DNA of 64,000 bases from an uncultured Clostridia bacterium (GCA_946220865.1 CAMJYM010000005.1:44315-108314); one strand, 5' to 3'. Positions 40,992 to 50,283 are shown, numbered from the stretch's first letter. The notes: a model not told the origin generated them from the letters alone. Made by a program: numbers and translations.

Positions 40992-42128
40992 ATGGATTCG
41001 AGATCAAAGCAAAAGCAGGGAGCCCGGAGCTTTTCTTCCACAGAACGTTTGCAGCGTCAGGAAGCACAGAGACCCTCTCTCACAGAACCACTGCTGCGTC
41101 AGGAAGCCTGGAGGCCCTCACCCACAGAACCGCTGCAGCGGCAGGAAATCCGTAAACCTTCTCCGGCAGATCGATTGCAGAGCCATCGGCTGAAAAGTAC
41201 GCTGATTCAGGCCGCTGTCACTTTTCTCACGAATGCCCATCTCTCCGGTTTTTTTACAGGAAAGATTTACCAGGGTCCGCTTAAAAAAATCTGTGTCCCT
41301 GGACTGAACTGTTATTCCTGTCCGGGTGCTCTCGGGGCTTGTCCTCTGGGGTCGCTGCAGTCGGCGCTCTTTGATGCCAATCAGCTTTTTCCCTTTTATG
41401 TACTCGGCTTTCTTGTCCTGACGGGAAGTCTTTTGGGACGCGCGGTCTGTGCCTTTCTCTGTCCTTTTGGCTTTATTCAGGATCTGCTCGCCAGAATCAC
41501 AAAGAAAAAAGCCCGGCCGGAACGGCGTTTTCCTCGCCTGGATCGGGGTGCCAGAGCGATCAAATTTGTGAATCTTATTCTGCTGGTTCTGTTTTTGCCT
41601 CTTATGGGACGTTGGTTTTCCGGACTGGCGTCGCCCTGGTTCTGCAAACTGGTATGTCCGGCAGGAACCATAGAAGCCGGCTGGTTTCTCACCCTTCTCG
41701 ACCCTCAGCTCCGGCGTTTAATCGGCTGGCTTTTTGGCTGGAAGACGCTCCTGGCGATCGCGGTCATTACGGCCTGCATTTTTATCCCGCGTTTCTTTTG
41801 CCGCTATTTTTGCCCGCTCGGGGCCTTTTATGCGCTTTTTAATCGTTTTGCCCTCACCCGCCTGCGTTTCGATAAGGCTGCCTGCATTCACTGCGGACGC
41901 TGTGAGCAGGTCTGTCCGATGGGTCTTGCTATGCCGGAGGTTCACGAGTCACTCGAATGTATTCGCTGTGGTCGCTGTGCCGCGGCCTGCCCCTGTTCCT
42001 GCCTCTCCTGCGGGGTGAAAAAGCTCACCCCGAGCGAAGCGGCTGCCCTGGCCAGGGCCTATGCTCAGCAGGGGAAAGGGCTTGCCAGTCCGGAGGTTCA
42101 GGGTGTCGATCCAGGATCCTTGTCATAG
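40992..42128 (+). CDS. Membrane-bound polyferredoxin (NapH/YccM-like 4Fe-4S protein)
   Basis: This 378-residue protein has about five membrane spans, several membrane-edge CxxxCP motifs (CAFLCPFG, CKLVCPAG, CRYFCPLG) and two C-terminal [4Fe-4S] ferredoxin motifs (CIHCGRCEQVCPMG and CIRCGRCAAACP). Proteins of this type pass electrons through or along the membrane to extracytoplasmic acceptors. The N-terminal 60 residues are cytoplasmic and contain three 14-residue tandem repeats of a TEPLxRQExxRPSP type that are absent from normal family members. The start at 40992 follows GAGGG. Neighbouring thiol proteins suggest the acceptor is a disulfide relay. Confidence 0.88.
   Translation: MDSRSKQKQGARSFSSTERLQRQEAQRPSLTEPLLRQEAWRPSPTEPLQRQEIRKPSPADRLQSHRLKSTLIQAAVTFLTNAHLSGFFTGKIYQGPLKKICVPGLNCYSCPGALGACPLGSLQSALFDANQLFPFYVLGFLVLTGSLLGRAVCAFLCPFGFIQDLLARITKKKARPERRFPRLDRGARAIKFVNLILLVLFLPLMGRWFSGLASPWFCKLVCPAGTIEAGWFLTLLDPQLRRLIGWLFGWKTLLAIAVITACIFIPRFFCRYFCPLGAFYALFNRFALTRLRFDKAACIHCGRCEQVCPMGLAMPEVHESLECIRCGRCAAACPCSCLSCGVKKLTPSEAAALARAYAQQGKGLASPEVQGVDPGSLS
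41040..41165 (+). repeat. Three 42-bp tandem repeats inside the polyferredoxin gene
   Basis: Units start at 41040, 41082 and 41124, each beginning ACAGAAC and containing CAGGAA. The length is a multiple of three, so copy number could change without breaking the frame. Each encodes 14 residues of the cytoplasmic N-terminal tail. Confidence 0.9.
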
Positions 42129-42208
42129 TGTCTGCGCTTTTGCCCGGGGCCGGCTTGTGATATCCTGAAAGCTCAAAGTCACAGCTCAAAGTCACAGGAG
42201 GAAGTGCT

Positions 42209-43699
42209 ATGTGTTCTGTCAAGAGAAGAACCCGCTTTGCCCCAAGTCCCACGGGCTTTATGCATATCGGCAATCTGCGCTCGGCGCTTTATGCCTGGCT
42301 GGTCGCCAAGTCGCATGAAGGGGAATTTATTCTCCGCATTGAAGATACGGACCGCGAGCGCTACGTGGAAGGGGCGACTGAGCTCATCTATGAAACGCTG
42401 GCGGAATGTGGCCTGAGCCACGATGAAGGTCCGGATGTGGGAGGCCCCTGCGGCCCATATGTGCAGAGCGAGCGCCTGAATCTTTATCGACCCTTTGCCG
42501 AAAAGTTGGTTGAGAAAGGCAAAGCTTATCGCTGCTTTTGCTCTAAAGAGCGCCTGGAAAGCCTTGCCGAAGCACGTGAGAGTGCTGAGGGCGAGGCCTC
42601 TTTTGGCTATGATCGTCACTGCCGCGATCTTTCTCCCGAAGAAATTCAGAAAAATCTGGATGAAGGCAAAACCTACGTTATCCGCCAGAAAATGCCTCTG
42701 GAAGGCGAAACGACTTATCACGATGAGGTCTATGGGGATATTACGATTGCCAACAAAGAGCTGGAGGATCAGATTCTCCTGAAAAGCGACGGCTTTCCCA
42801 CCTATAATTTTGCCAATGTCATTGACGATCACGAAATGGGCATCACGCATGTCGTGCGCGGCTGTGAATACCTAAGTTCAACCCCAAAATATAATTTGCT
42901 CTATGAGGCTTTCGGCTGGGAAAAACCGGTTTACATTCATCTGCCTCTGATCCTCGGCACAGACGGGAAAAAGCTGTCCAAGCGTCATGGCGCGACCTCT
43001 TTTGCAGATCTGCGCAAAGAGGGCTACCTCACCGCGGCGATCCTCAATTACATTGCTTTCCTCGGCTGGGCTCCCGGTTCGGATACCCGCGAAATCTTTT
43101 CTCTGGAAGAGCTGCGAGAAGTTTTCGATGAGAAACATATCAGCAAGGCTCCGGCGGTCTTTGACTATCAAAAACTGCGCTGGATGAACGGGGAGTACCT
43201 GAAAGCTCTGGATGACGATGCCTTTGCTGCGTATATCCGACCGTACACTCAGGCTTTTTATGAGGGCGCTGAGCTGCGGCCCGAGGCGGAGTCCATGATC
43301 GCTGAGATCCTGCACAGCCGTATCGAAAGCGGTGCAGACCTGGCAAGCATGCTGAGCTTCCTCAAAGCTCCAGCTGCACATGACAACGATCTTTACCTGA
43401 ATAAAAAGCAAAAACTGACGCCTGCCCTCTCGCGGCGTGTGCTGGAGGCGGTTGTCCAGGCTTGCTCAGGCCTGGAGCAGTGGGACAAGTCGTCCATTTA
43501 TGATAGCCTCATGGGCCTCAAAGAGACGCTCGCTCTTAAAACCGGGCAGGTGATGGGGCCTCCCCGCCTGGCCCTTTCCGGTCAGCAGGTAACCCCGGGT
43601 GGGGCCGTGGAAATCATGACCATTCTGGGCCGTGAAGAGAGTCTGGCGCGGATGCAAAGCGAGATTGAAAAATTACCCGAAGCCGATCCAGAAGCCTGA
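42209..43699 (+). CDS. gltX: Glutamyl-tRNA synthetase
   Basis: This 496-residue class I synthetase charges tRNA-Glu. It shows the HIGH-type motif SPTGFMHIGNLRSA (13-26), the KMSKS-type motif KLSKRHG (about 255) and a C-terminal anticodon-binding helical domain. The ATG follows GGAGG after a doubled GCTCAAAGTCACA sequence. glnS lies 180 bases downstream. If that enzyme is active this GluRS need not also misacylate tRNA-Gln, but the distinction cannot be made by eye. Confidence 0.95.
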   Translation: MCSVKRRTRFAPSPTGFMHIGNLRSALYAWLVAKSHEGEFILRIEDTDRERYVEGATELIYETLAECGLSHDEGPDVGGPCGPYVQSERLNLYRPFAEKLVEKGKAYRCFCSKERLESLAEARESAEGEASFGYDRHCRDLSPEEIQKNLDEGKTYVIRQKMPLEGETTYHDEVYGDITIANKELEDQILLKSDGFPTYNFANVIDDHEMGITHVVRGCEYLSSTPKYNLLYEAFGWEKPVYIHLPLILGTDGKKLSKRHGATSFADLRKEGYLTAAILNYIAFLGWAPGSDTREIFSLEELREVFDEKHISKAPAVFDYQKLRWMNGEYLKALDDDAFAAYIRPYTQAFYEGAELRPEAESMIAEILHSRIESGADLASMLSFLKAPAAHDNDLYLNKKQKLTPALSRRVLEAVVQACSGLEQWDKSSIYDSLMGLKETLALKTGQVMGPPRLALSGQQVTPGGAVEIMTILGREESLARMQSEIEKLPEADPEA

Positions 43700-43883
43700 A
43701 AACCACAGCCCTGGAGCTTCTGGCGATAAGGTTCCCATTGGGATTCTGGCTCAGATTTGAAAATTCAGACATGAAGATCCAGATTTAGAAGTTCAGAAAG
43801 AACGCTTCAGGAATGAAGCCTCACACAGTAAGCATCAGGCGCTAATGATTCAAAGATGAGCTGCGCCTCGGAGGAAGAAAGAG

Positions 43884-45614
43884 ATGTTAGACCATTTGAA
43901 AACTGAGTTTTACGCTCCTGCAGATGATGGCGCCGAAGGTGAAGCTACCGGCAATGCCAACTTTATTCATGATTTTATCGATGAAGATCTGAAGGAAGGT
44001 GGGCGCAGCTACGGTCAGACGGTGCATACCCGTTTTCCACCGGAGCCGAATGGCTATCTGCATATTGGACACGCCAAAGCGATCTGCATCGACTTCGGCA
44101 CAGCGTTGAAATACAAGGGCCTCTGCAATCTGCGTATGGATGACACCAATCCGGTCAAAGAGGATGAGGCTTTTGTGCGTCAGATTCAGTCCGATATCCA
44201 CTGGCTGGGTTTTGACTGGGGCGATCGCTTTTACCACGCTTCCGATTACTTTGAGCAGATGTATGACTTTGCCGAAGAGCTCATCACGAAGGGTCTGGCC
44301 TTTGTCTGCGAGATGAGCCAGGATGAGATGCGCGAGGCCCGCGGCACCTTGACAGAGCCGGGCAAAGAGTCCCCCTGGCGCAATCGTCCGATGGAGGAGA
44401 GTCTGGATCTCTTTCGCCGTATGCGCGCCGGGGAGTTTCCCGATGGGGCGCTGACCCTGCGCGCCAAAATCGACATGAGTTCGGGCAACATGAATATGCG
44501 GGATCCGGTCATCTACCGAATTTCTCATCAGCAGCACCACCGCACTGGCGATCAATGGTGCATCTATCCCATGTATGACTTTGCCCACCCCATTGAAGAT
44601 GCTATCGAAGGCATTACGCATTCGCTCTGCTCGCTGGAATTTGAGGATCACCGACCTCTCTATAACTGGGTTGTAGAGAATATCTCGGCACCCTCAAAAC
44701 CACGTCAGATTGAATTTGCCCGTCTCAACCTCGACTATACGGTGATGAGCAAGCGCAAGCTGCGCACGCTCGTGGAAGAAGGCATTGTGGATGGGTGGGA
44801 TGACCCGCGCATGCCAACGCTCTCCGGCCTGCGTCGCCGTGGCTACACCCCGGCCTCTGTTCGCAATTTCTGCGAGCGCATTGGCGTGTCCAAAGTGGAC
44901 AGTCGGGTTTCCCTGGATTTTCTGGAATATTGCCTGCGCGAAGATCTCGACCAGGAGGCCCTGCGTGCCATGGCCGTGCTGGAACCGTTGAAGCTGGTGA
45001 TCACAAACTACCCGGAGGGTCAGAGTGAAAAACTTCCCTCGGAAAATCATCCGAAACGGGAAGAGCTGGGAAGCCATGAAATGACGTTCTCGCGTGAGGT
45101 CTGGATCGAACGTTCCGACTTTGAAGAAGTTCCGCCCAAAAAATATCACCGCCTTTATCCCGGCAACGAAGTGCGCCTGCGCGGAGCTTACATTGTTCGC
45201 TGTACCGGCTGTGATAAAGACAGCGAGGGCCGGGTGACGACGGTTTATGCCGAATACGATCCCGAAAGCCGCGGCGGCTCAGCCCCGGATGGACGTAAAG
45301 TCCGAGGAACCATTCACTGGGTGGATTCTGAAACCGCAGTGGATGCTGAAGTTCGACTCTACAATACGCTATTCTCCGTGCCTCAGCCAGATGCGGATGA
45401 GCGCGACTACCACGAGCTGATCAATCCCGAGTCGGTCGTACGCCTTGAGGGAGCGAAAATTGAGCGCTGGCTCTATGAGGAGCGCAAAAAACACAGCTGG
45501 CAGTTCATGCGTCAGGGCTATTTTGTGACGGACAGTAAGGACGATACGGACGAGCATCCGGTTTTCAACCGGGCGGTCTCGCTGAAAGAGAGCTATAGGC
45601 CGGCCGGGCAATAA
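43884..45614 (+). CDS. glnS: Glutaminyl-tRNA synthetase
   Basis: This 576-residue class Ic enzyme attaches glutamine directly to tRNA-Gln. The HIGH motif FPPEPNGYLHIGHAK, the class KMSKS motif VMSKRKL (about 290) and the two C-terminal beta-barrels are all present at normal length. GlnRS is patchily distributed in Firmicutes, many of which use the GatCAB transamidation route, so this gene may reflect past transfer. The ATG has GGAGGAAG upstream. gltX precedes it. Confidence 0.95.
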   Translation: MLDHLKTEFYAPADDGAEGEATGNANFIHDFIDEDLKEGGRSYGQTVHTRFPPEPNGYLHIGHAKAICIDFGTALKYKGLCNLRMDDTNPVKEDEAFVRQIQSDIHWLGFDWGDRFYHASDYFEQMYDFAEELITKGLAFVCEMSQDEMREARGTLTEPGKESPWRNRPMEESLDLFRRMRAGEFPDGALTLRAKIDMSSGNMNMRDPVIYRISHQQHHRTGDQWCIYPMYDFAHPIEDAIEGITHSLCSLEFEDHRPLYNWVVENISAPSKPRQIEFARLNLDYTVMSKRKLRTLVEEGIVDGWDDPRMPTLSGLRRRGYTPASVRNFCERIGVSKVDSRVSLDFLEYCLREDLDQEALRAMAVLEPLKLVITNYPEGQSEKLPSENHPKREELGSHEMTFSREVWIERSDFEEVPPKKYHRLYPGNEVRLRGAYIVRCTGCDKDSEGRVTTVYAEYDPESRGGSAPDGRKVRGTIHWVDSETAVDAEVRLYNTLFSVPQPDADERDYHELINPESVVRLEGAKIERWLYEERKKHSWQFMRQGYFVTDSKDDTDEHPVFNRAVSLKESYRPAGQ

Positions 45615-45717
45615 AGCCGCGGCGGGTCAGGATGAAAGGGGGCAGACCACGGGCTGCCCTCTCCCTTTGTGCCCTTTAAGTCTTAATCCATAAGTACAGA
45701 GGAGAAACAACGGACTT

Positions 45718-46662
45718 TTGTTCGGTTACATTAAAATTTTCAAACCTGAGCTTCGAGTGCGCGAGTACACGCGTTATCGCTCGCTTTACTGCGCGGTCTG
45801 CAAGAGCCTGGGCCGGCAGTTTGGCCAGCTTCCGCGTCTTTCTGTTTCATATGAGGCGGCGTTTCTGGCTCTCTTTTTCCTCTCCTTTCGAGAGGATGAA
45901 AAGGAAGCCCGGGATGAAGCCTGCATTGCCAACCCTCTGATCAAGCACCCTGTCGCAGCTCCTGATCCACTGATTGATTTCGCTTCTCTGGTAACGGCCG
46001 CTCTGGTTTATGGCAAAGGTCAGGATGATCTCGAGGACGGCCAGTGGTTCAGGGCTTTGCCGCAGCTGGCCTTGTTTCGCAGGGCTGCGGACAAATTAAG
46101 AAAAGAAGCGCCGGGGCTGGTCGACGAGATTGAGCTGGCTTTGCACGAGTTGCGGGCCTTTGAACGAATGGAACTGAGTCTGTGTCAGGAAAGGGAGACT
46201 GCTGACTCCAACCCTGCAAACGAGTCAGGTACAGCCCTGTCTGAGCAGGTGCGAAAACGTGCTGAGACGGCGGCGGCTTATTCCGGCCGCGTGCTCGGCG
46301 CCGTCATGAGTGAAACAGCGCGCCATGCCGAAATGCCCGGCGAAGAGCTGGCGAAGCTCCAGGGTATTTTTCAGATCATGGGTACGGCTCTGGGAGAATG
46401 GATCTATTTTGCTGATGCCCTTGATGATGCAAAAAAAGATGCCGCGAAGGGGCGCTTTAATCCTTTTATGGGCCTTTCGGCCGAAGCGCGTTTAGCTCTG
46501 GCGGAGCAGCTGATGCGGGAGCGTGAAGAGACTCTTGATGCCCATGCCGCCCTTCTGCCCTATTATAAAGATGCGGCCATCGTGCAAAATGTGATCTGTG
46601 AAGGGCTGCCCCGTGAACGTGCCCGCCTTGTCGCTAAAGCCAGGGACTTCATTGAAGCATGA
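45718..46662 (+). CDS. DUF5685 family protein
   Basis: The 314-residue helical protein starts with the family opening MFGYIKIFKPELRVREYTRYRSLYCAVCKSLG, with a CxxC in YCAVCK, and ends with a FADALDDAKKDAAKGRFNPF core typical of the group. The start is a TTG with GAGGAG about 14 bases upstream, chosen because homology begins there. Its function is unknown. A DnaJ-domain gene follows, a common pairing in Clostridia. Confidence 0.8.
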   Translation: MFGYIKIFKPELRVREYTRYRSLYCAVCKSLGRQFGQLPRLSVSYEAAFLALFFLSFREDEKEARDEACIANPLIKHPVAAPDPLIDFASLVTAALVYGKGQDDLEDGQWFRALPQLALFRRAADKLRKEAPGLVDEIELALHELRAFERMELSLCQERETADSNPANESGTALSEQVRKRAETAAAYSGRVLGAVMSETARHAEMPGEELAKLQGIFQIMGTALGEWIYFADALDDAKKDAAKGRFNPFMGLSAEARLALAEQLMREREETLDAHAALLPYYKDAAIVQNVICEGLPRERARLVAKARDFIEA

Positions 46663-46711
46663 TGTGCAGGGGTGCAGGAATGGGTGCTCAATCTCCGGAC
46701 CTTAAGTTGGT

Positions 46712-46740
46712 GTGACAAGCTCGGTAAAATGCATTAAACT
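46712..46740 (+). promoter_or_regulatory. Possible promoter of the DnaJ-domain gene
   Basis: GTGACA (46712-46717), a 17-base spacer and TAAACT (46735-46740), 57 bases upstream of the start codon. Confidence 0.5.
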
Positions 46741-46797
46741 TGTTCCGAAAATGATGAATTTCACTCAACTTATTAATAAACGGGAGAGGAATTGGAT

Positions 46798-47250
46798 ATG
46801 GCAAGTGATCCTTACAAAACCTTAGGCGTCAATCCCGGAGCTTCCCAGGACGATATCCGGAAAGCCTACCGGGAGCTGGCAAAAAAATATCATCCTGACA
46901 ATTTCACGGATGTTCACGCCAAAGAACTTGCAGAAGAGAAAATGGCCGAAATCAACCTTGCCTATGATGCCATCAGCAACGGCAATAGCCAGCAAAGCTC
47001 AGGGACCTCGTCCTCTTCCTACCAGGGAGGGAGCGGCAGTCAGGGTCAAAATCCCTTTGAACAATGGTTTCGCCAAGCTCAGAGTGGCAGTCAGGGCAGG
47101 TATCAGAATCAGGGCAATCCCTATAACCAAAGTCCCTATTATCGCAATCAGGGCTGTTGTGGCGGCAGTTGCTGCAATGATTTGAGCTGCCTTTGCTGCG
47201 CCGATCAGTGCTGCGAATGCATGGGCGGAGATCTCATCCCATGCTGCTAG
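46798..47250 (+). CDS. DnaJ-domain protein with cysteine-rich tail
   Basis: 150 residues from an ATG behind GGGAGAGGAA. The J domain (residues 3-65) has the essential HPD motif (KKYHPDN), so it should stimulate an Hsp70 ATPase. A Ser/Gly/Gln/Asn-rich linker leads to a C-terminal 33-residue tail with 13 cysteines (motifs CCGGSCC, CLCCADQCCEC, PCC). The tail is not the four CxxCxGxG repeats of true DnaJ. It may bind metal or a membrane. DUF5685 is upstream. Confidence 0.88.
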   Translation: MASDPYKTLGVNPGASQDDIRKAYRELAKKYHPDNFTDVHAKELAEEKMAEINLAYDAISNGNSQQSSGTSSSSYQGGSGSQGQNPFEQWFRQAQSGSQGRYQNQGNPYNQSPYYRNQGCCGGSCCNDLSCLCCADQCCECMGGDLIPCC

Positions 47251-47385
47251 GGCGGCAGCTTAGCTTACCGGATTGTGGAAGCCACAGCGCGGCGAATGTA
47301 TCCAGCCGAAAAGCCTTTCACTCTGTAAGTCTCAGTCTTTCTGAGAAATCTCAAGCTAGATCGTTGTGCGGGTGGACAGGGAATC

Positions 47386-47952
47386 ATGAAAAAGTCACCA
47401 CCTGATCGTGAAAAATACGAGCTGGCACGCCGACGTACGGAAGAAGTGGCCTGGGGCGGCTTATTTACGGCGCTTTGCTGGCTTTTTTTAATGGCGGCGG
47501 TCTGGTTGCCCACCATGAGCCTTTCTCTGCGCATCCTTGCGGCCTTTGCTCTTTTAGCTGCTGAACTGAGGCTGGGACAGCGCGGAGCTCTGCTGATTTA
47601 CCTCAGCACGACGCTTCTGACGCTGTTCTATCCGGGTATTTTACTGAACCTTCCCTGGACGCTTTATTTTGCTCCCTATCTCCTGCTCGCTTTCTTTTTC
47701 TCGCGCTTTTTCAGCGGGACGACGGGCATTTTGCTGCGTCTGGCTGCAGGCACGGGCCTTTTTTCTGCTTTGGCCGGTTTTTATGGCCCAACCCTTTTTC
47801 CAGCTTCTCTGCGTGCCCGGCTGCAGCCGAATTTCTGGCTGATCGTCATCGCCCTGGGTCTGCTCGGCAGCGCAGTTTACGATGCCCTCCTGGCTTACCT
47901 TTCCGCTTTTTATCGTTCCCGCCTTGCGCAAAGCACAAAGCCGGAGCAGTAA
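47386..47952 (+). CDS. Unrecognised small polytopic membrane protein
   Basis: 188 residues with about five hydrophobic segments between 25 and 175, a basic N-terminus (MKKSPPDREKYELARRRTEE) and a short polar C-terminus. It resembles S-component or DUF2232-like folds only in general hydrophobic pattern. It lies directly upstream of the rpmH promoter, where dnaA is often found in related genomes. The ribosome binding site (GGGAA) is weak. Confidence 0.6.
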   Translation: MKKSPPDREKYELARRRTEEVAWGGLFTALCWLFLMAAVWLPTMSLSLRILAAFALLAAELRLGQRGALLIYLSTTLLTLFYPGILLNLPWTLYFAPYLLLAFFFSRFFSGTTGILLRLAAGTGLFSALAGFYGPTLFPASLRARLQPNFWLIVIALGLLGSAVYDALLAYLSAFYRSRLAQSTKPEQ

Positions 47953-47960
47953 AAAAACTC

Positions 47961-47990
47961 TTGACAAAGACTGCAGGGCCTCGGTATACT
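47961..47990 (+). promoter_or_regulatory. Promoter of the rpmH-rnpA operon
   Basis: TTGACA (47961-47966), an 18-base spacer and TATACT (47985-47990), about 78 bases upstream of rpmH. Confidence 0.88.
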
Positions 47991-48068
47991 CAAAAAGCTG
48001 CGAAGAATCCCCTCTGTTCCAAAGAGCAGAAAGATTCACACGCAAGAATGCCCAGGAGGTAAACTTCC

Positions 48069-48203
48069 ATGAAGATGACCTTTCAACCTAAGAAACGCCA
48101 GCGCAAAATGGAGCATGGCTTCCGTAAGAGAATGCAGACTGCCTCCGGCCGCGCGGTTCTGAAAAGACGCAGGCTCAAAGGCAGAAAACAATTGAGCGCA
48201 TAA
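48069..48203 (+). CDS. rpmH: 50S ribosomal protein L34
   Basis: 44 residues, highly basic, with the L34 pattern MTFQPKKRQRKMEHGFRKRM...GRAVLKRRRLKGRKQLSA. The ATG follows GAGGT. It is the normal first gene of the rnpA operon. Confidence 0.97.
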   Translation: MKMTFQPKKRQRKMEHGFRKRMQTASGRAVLKRRRLKGRKQLSA

Positions 48204-48289
48204 GACCGCAGTCCCCTGTGGTCTTTTTTTCTTTTGAAAGAAATTGAAATACCTGCCGATTCAGTCCAGGAGAAAGCCAGACAGTTAAG

Positions 48290-48709
48290 ATGAAAAAAGC
48301 GGGTCGCATTAAAAAAAATCACGAATTCGACCGCTGTTATCGGCGAGGCAAGTTTACTTCCGGCCCCGGCCTGACCCTCTATGTTTTTCCAAAGAGAAGG
48401 GGAGGGCGTCGGGTCGGTTTTGCGGTATCCCGGAAAATCCGCGGGGCCGTGCAGCGCAATCGTGTAAAACGTGTCTTCCGGGAAATCTATCGCCTCAATC
48501 AGGACGCGCTCAGTGAGCAAATCGATCTCATTGTCCTCGGACGTGATCCTGCACTTAAAGGCTCTTATTCCAGACTGACGGCCTCATTTCTTCAAACAGC
48601 TGCCCGCGCGGGTATTTTAAAAAACGAAGTGCAGGGCGAAGAAAGTCTGTCAAAGCAGACGACCGTTCCAGACTCCAGCCAGCAGGAAGAGTCAGTCTAT
48701 GCGCACTGA
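48290..48709 (+). CDS. rnpA: Ribonuclease P protein component
   Basis: This 139-residue basic protein assists the RNase P RNA in removing 5' leaders from tRNA precursors. The central RNA-binding motif QRNRVKRVFREIYR and the N-terminal KKNHEFDRCYRRGK are typical. The C-terminal 25 residues are a polar extension beyond the usual end. The frame overlaps the yidD start by eleven bases. Confidence 0.95.
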   Translation: MKKAGRIKKNHEFDRCYRRGKFTSGPGLTLYVFPKRRGGRRVGFAVSRKIRGAVQRNRVKRVFREIYRLNQDALSEQIDLIVLGRDPALKGSYSRLTASFLQTAARAGILKNEVQGEESLSKQTTVPDSSQQEESVYAH

Positions 48710-49028
48710 GAGCAAAGATGAAGACACTTGCAGCTGCAATAAACTCAACCCTTTGCAGCGCTTGGCGATAGCTGCCATTCATGTTTACCAACGTGAAATT
48801 TCTGCGAACAGGCCGCCAACCTGTCGTTTTGAGCCGACCTGTTCGGCTTACGCTCTGGAAGCCGTCAGATTGCATGGCTTTTTTAAAGGCGGCGCTCTGG
48901 CGCTCTGGCGTATTCTGCGCTGTAATCCCTGGGGCGGCGGCGGTTTTGATCCTGTCCCGGGCTCGCCTCTGGACCTGGAAGCGAAGCGGCTCCGCCAGGA
49001 GGAACGGCAGAGCGGGAAAGACTCCTGA
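48699..49028 (+). CDS. yidD: Membrane protein insertion efficiency factor YidD
   Basis: This 109-residue protein has the YidD signature CRFEPTCSAYALEAV and RILRCNPWGGGGFDPVP. It is a peripheral membrane protein thought to assist YidC. It lies between rnpA and yidC as in most bacteria, and its start overlaps the rnpA end. Confidence 0.95.
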   Translation: MRTESKDEDTCSCNKLNPLQRLAIAAIHVYQREISANRPPTCRFEPTCSAYALEAVRLHGFFKGGALALWRILRCNPWGGGGFDPVPGSPLDLEAKRLRQEERQSGKDS

Positions 49029-49216
49029 AATCTTATTCTTGTTTGTCAGCCTGACTTTTGCTAAAGTAAGGGGACGGTTTCTCTTTTGACTTGTCGTGTG
49101 GCTCACACTGAGTTTCCCATCGTCCACAGGCAGAAGCGAACCCTATTTCAAAACGCCTGGAAAAGACCGGCAGAAAATCTGCAGAAGATCGAGCCTCACC
49201 GGGAGGAAGGAAACGC

Positions 49217-50230
49217 ATGTACTATCCCGTTTTGCTGGGCATTATGGACCCGCTCTACAATTTATTCGGGCAGCTCATGAGCTATCTCTATGACTGGCTG
49301 CAGAACTATGGACTTGTCATTATCGTCTTTAATGTCATCCTCAAACTCCTGATTATGCCGCTGAGCTTCAAATCGCAAAAGAGTATGGCGCGGCAACAAT
49401 TTCTCCAGGACGACATCAATGAAATTAAACGTGTCTACGCGAAGGACCCGCAGAAAGCAAATGAAGCGCAGATGCAGCTGATGCGGGAGTCCGGCGTCTC
49501 CATGGCCTCGGGCTGCCTGCCCATGGTTCTGCAGATGCTGGTTCTTTTTGCGATCTGGCCGCCGATTCAGCGCCCGCTGCACTATATCGGGCAGGTGGCT
49601 GACAGCAGCATTGCCAGCATCGGCGGTTATGCCTTTGAGCATGGCCTGCTTTCTCAGAATGCCTTCAGTGCCCTTAGCCGCAATGATATCCCTCTGCTCA
49701 CGGTGCTTCGCGACTCTGCACAGACGCTGGGCGAATCGGTTAAGCAAGGCTGGATTCAGCTTCGCCAGGTGATCGACTTGAATTTCCTGGGCATGGATCT
49801 GGGGCGCACCCCCAGTTTTGATCCGGCTAAACTCTTCGGAGCAGAGACCTGGAGAACCTATATTCCTCTTCTCATCCTTGTAATCGTGATGATCGGTACC
49901 CAGTTTATTGCGATGCGCATGGGTAAGATCAATATGCCCAGACAGCAGAGCAAAGAGGAAAAAGAACGCGAAAAACGCAATCCGGCGAAAAGCGGTCAGA
50001 CCCCCCAGCAGGCGGAAGGCATGATGAAGAGCATGAACATTGTAATGCCCGTCATGATGATTTTTATGGCCTTTACCCTGCCCGCTGCCATGGCCCTTTT
50101 CTGGCTCGTATCCAACGTGATGGCGATTGTTCAGACATATCTGACCTATTTGCTCTACACGAAACCGATGCGTGAAATTCTGGATAAGCAAGATGCTGAA
50201 AAACTGGTGAGCCGCCGCAGAAGCAGCTGA
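49217..50230 (+). CDS. yidC: Membrane protein insertase YidC/OxaA/SpoIIIJ
   Basis: This 337-residue insertase has a first membrane span near residues 30-50, the large polar loop with QQFLQDDINEIKRVY, and later spans including VMPVMMIFMAFTLPAAMALFWLVSN. The conserved functional arginine lies in the first intramembrane region (SFKSQKSMARQQ). There is no lipobox, unlike SpoIIIJ-type lipoproteins, and a loop of about 90 residues separates the second and third core spans. The ATG follows GGAAGGAAA. Confidence 0.93.
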   Translation: MYYPVLLGIMDPLYNLFGQLMSYLYDWLQNYGLVIIVFNVILKLLIMPLSFKSQKSMARQQFLQDDINEIKRVYAKDPQKANEAQMQLMRESGVSMASGCLPMVLQMLVLFAIWPPIQRPLHYIGQVADSSIASIGGYAFEHGLLSQNAFSALSRNDIPLLTVLRDSAQTLGESVKQGWIQLRQVIDLNFLGMDLGRTPSFDPAKLFGAETWRTYIPLLILVIVMIGTQFIAMRMGKINMPRQQSKEEKEREKRNPAKSGQTPQQAEGMMKSMNIVMPVMMIFMAFTLPAAMALFWLVSNVMAIVQTYLTYLLYTKPMREILDKQDAEKLVSRRRSS

Positions 50231-50283
50231 TTTAAGATCAAGAAAATTTTGCCGTGCGCCGCGCGGCGGAGGAGAATAAGCAG

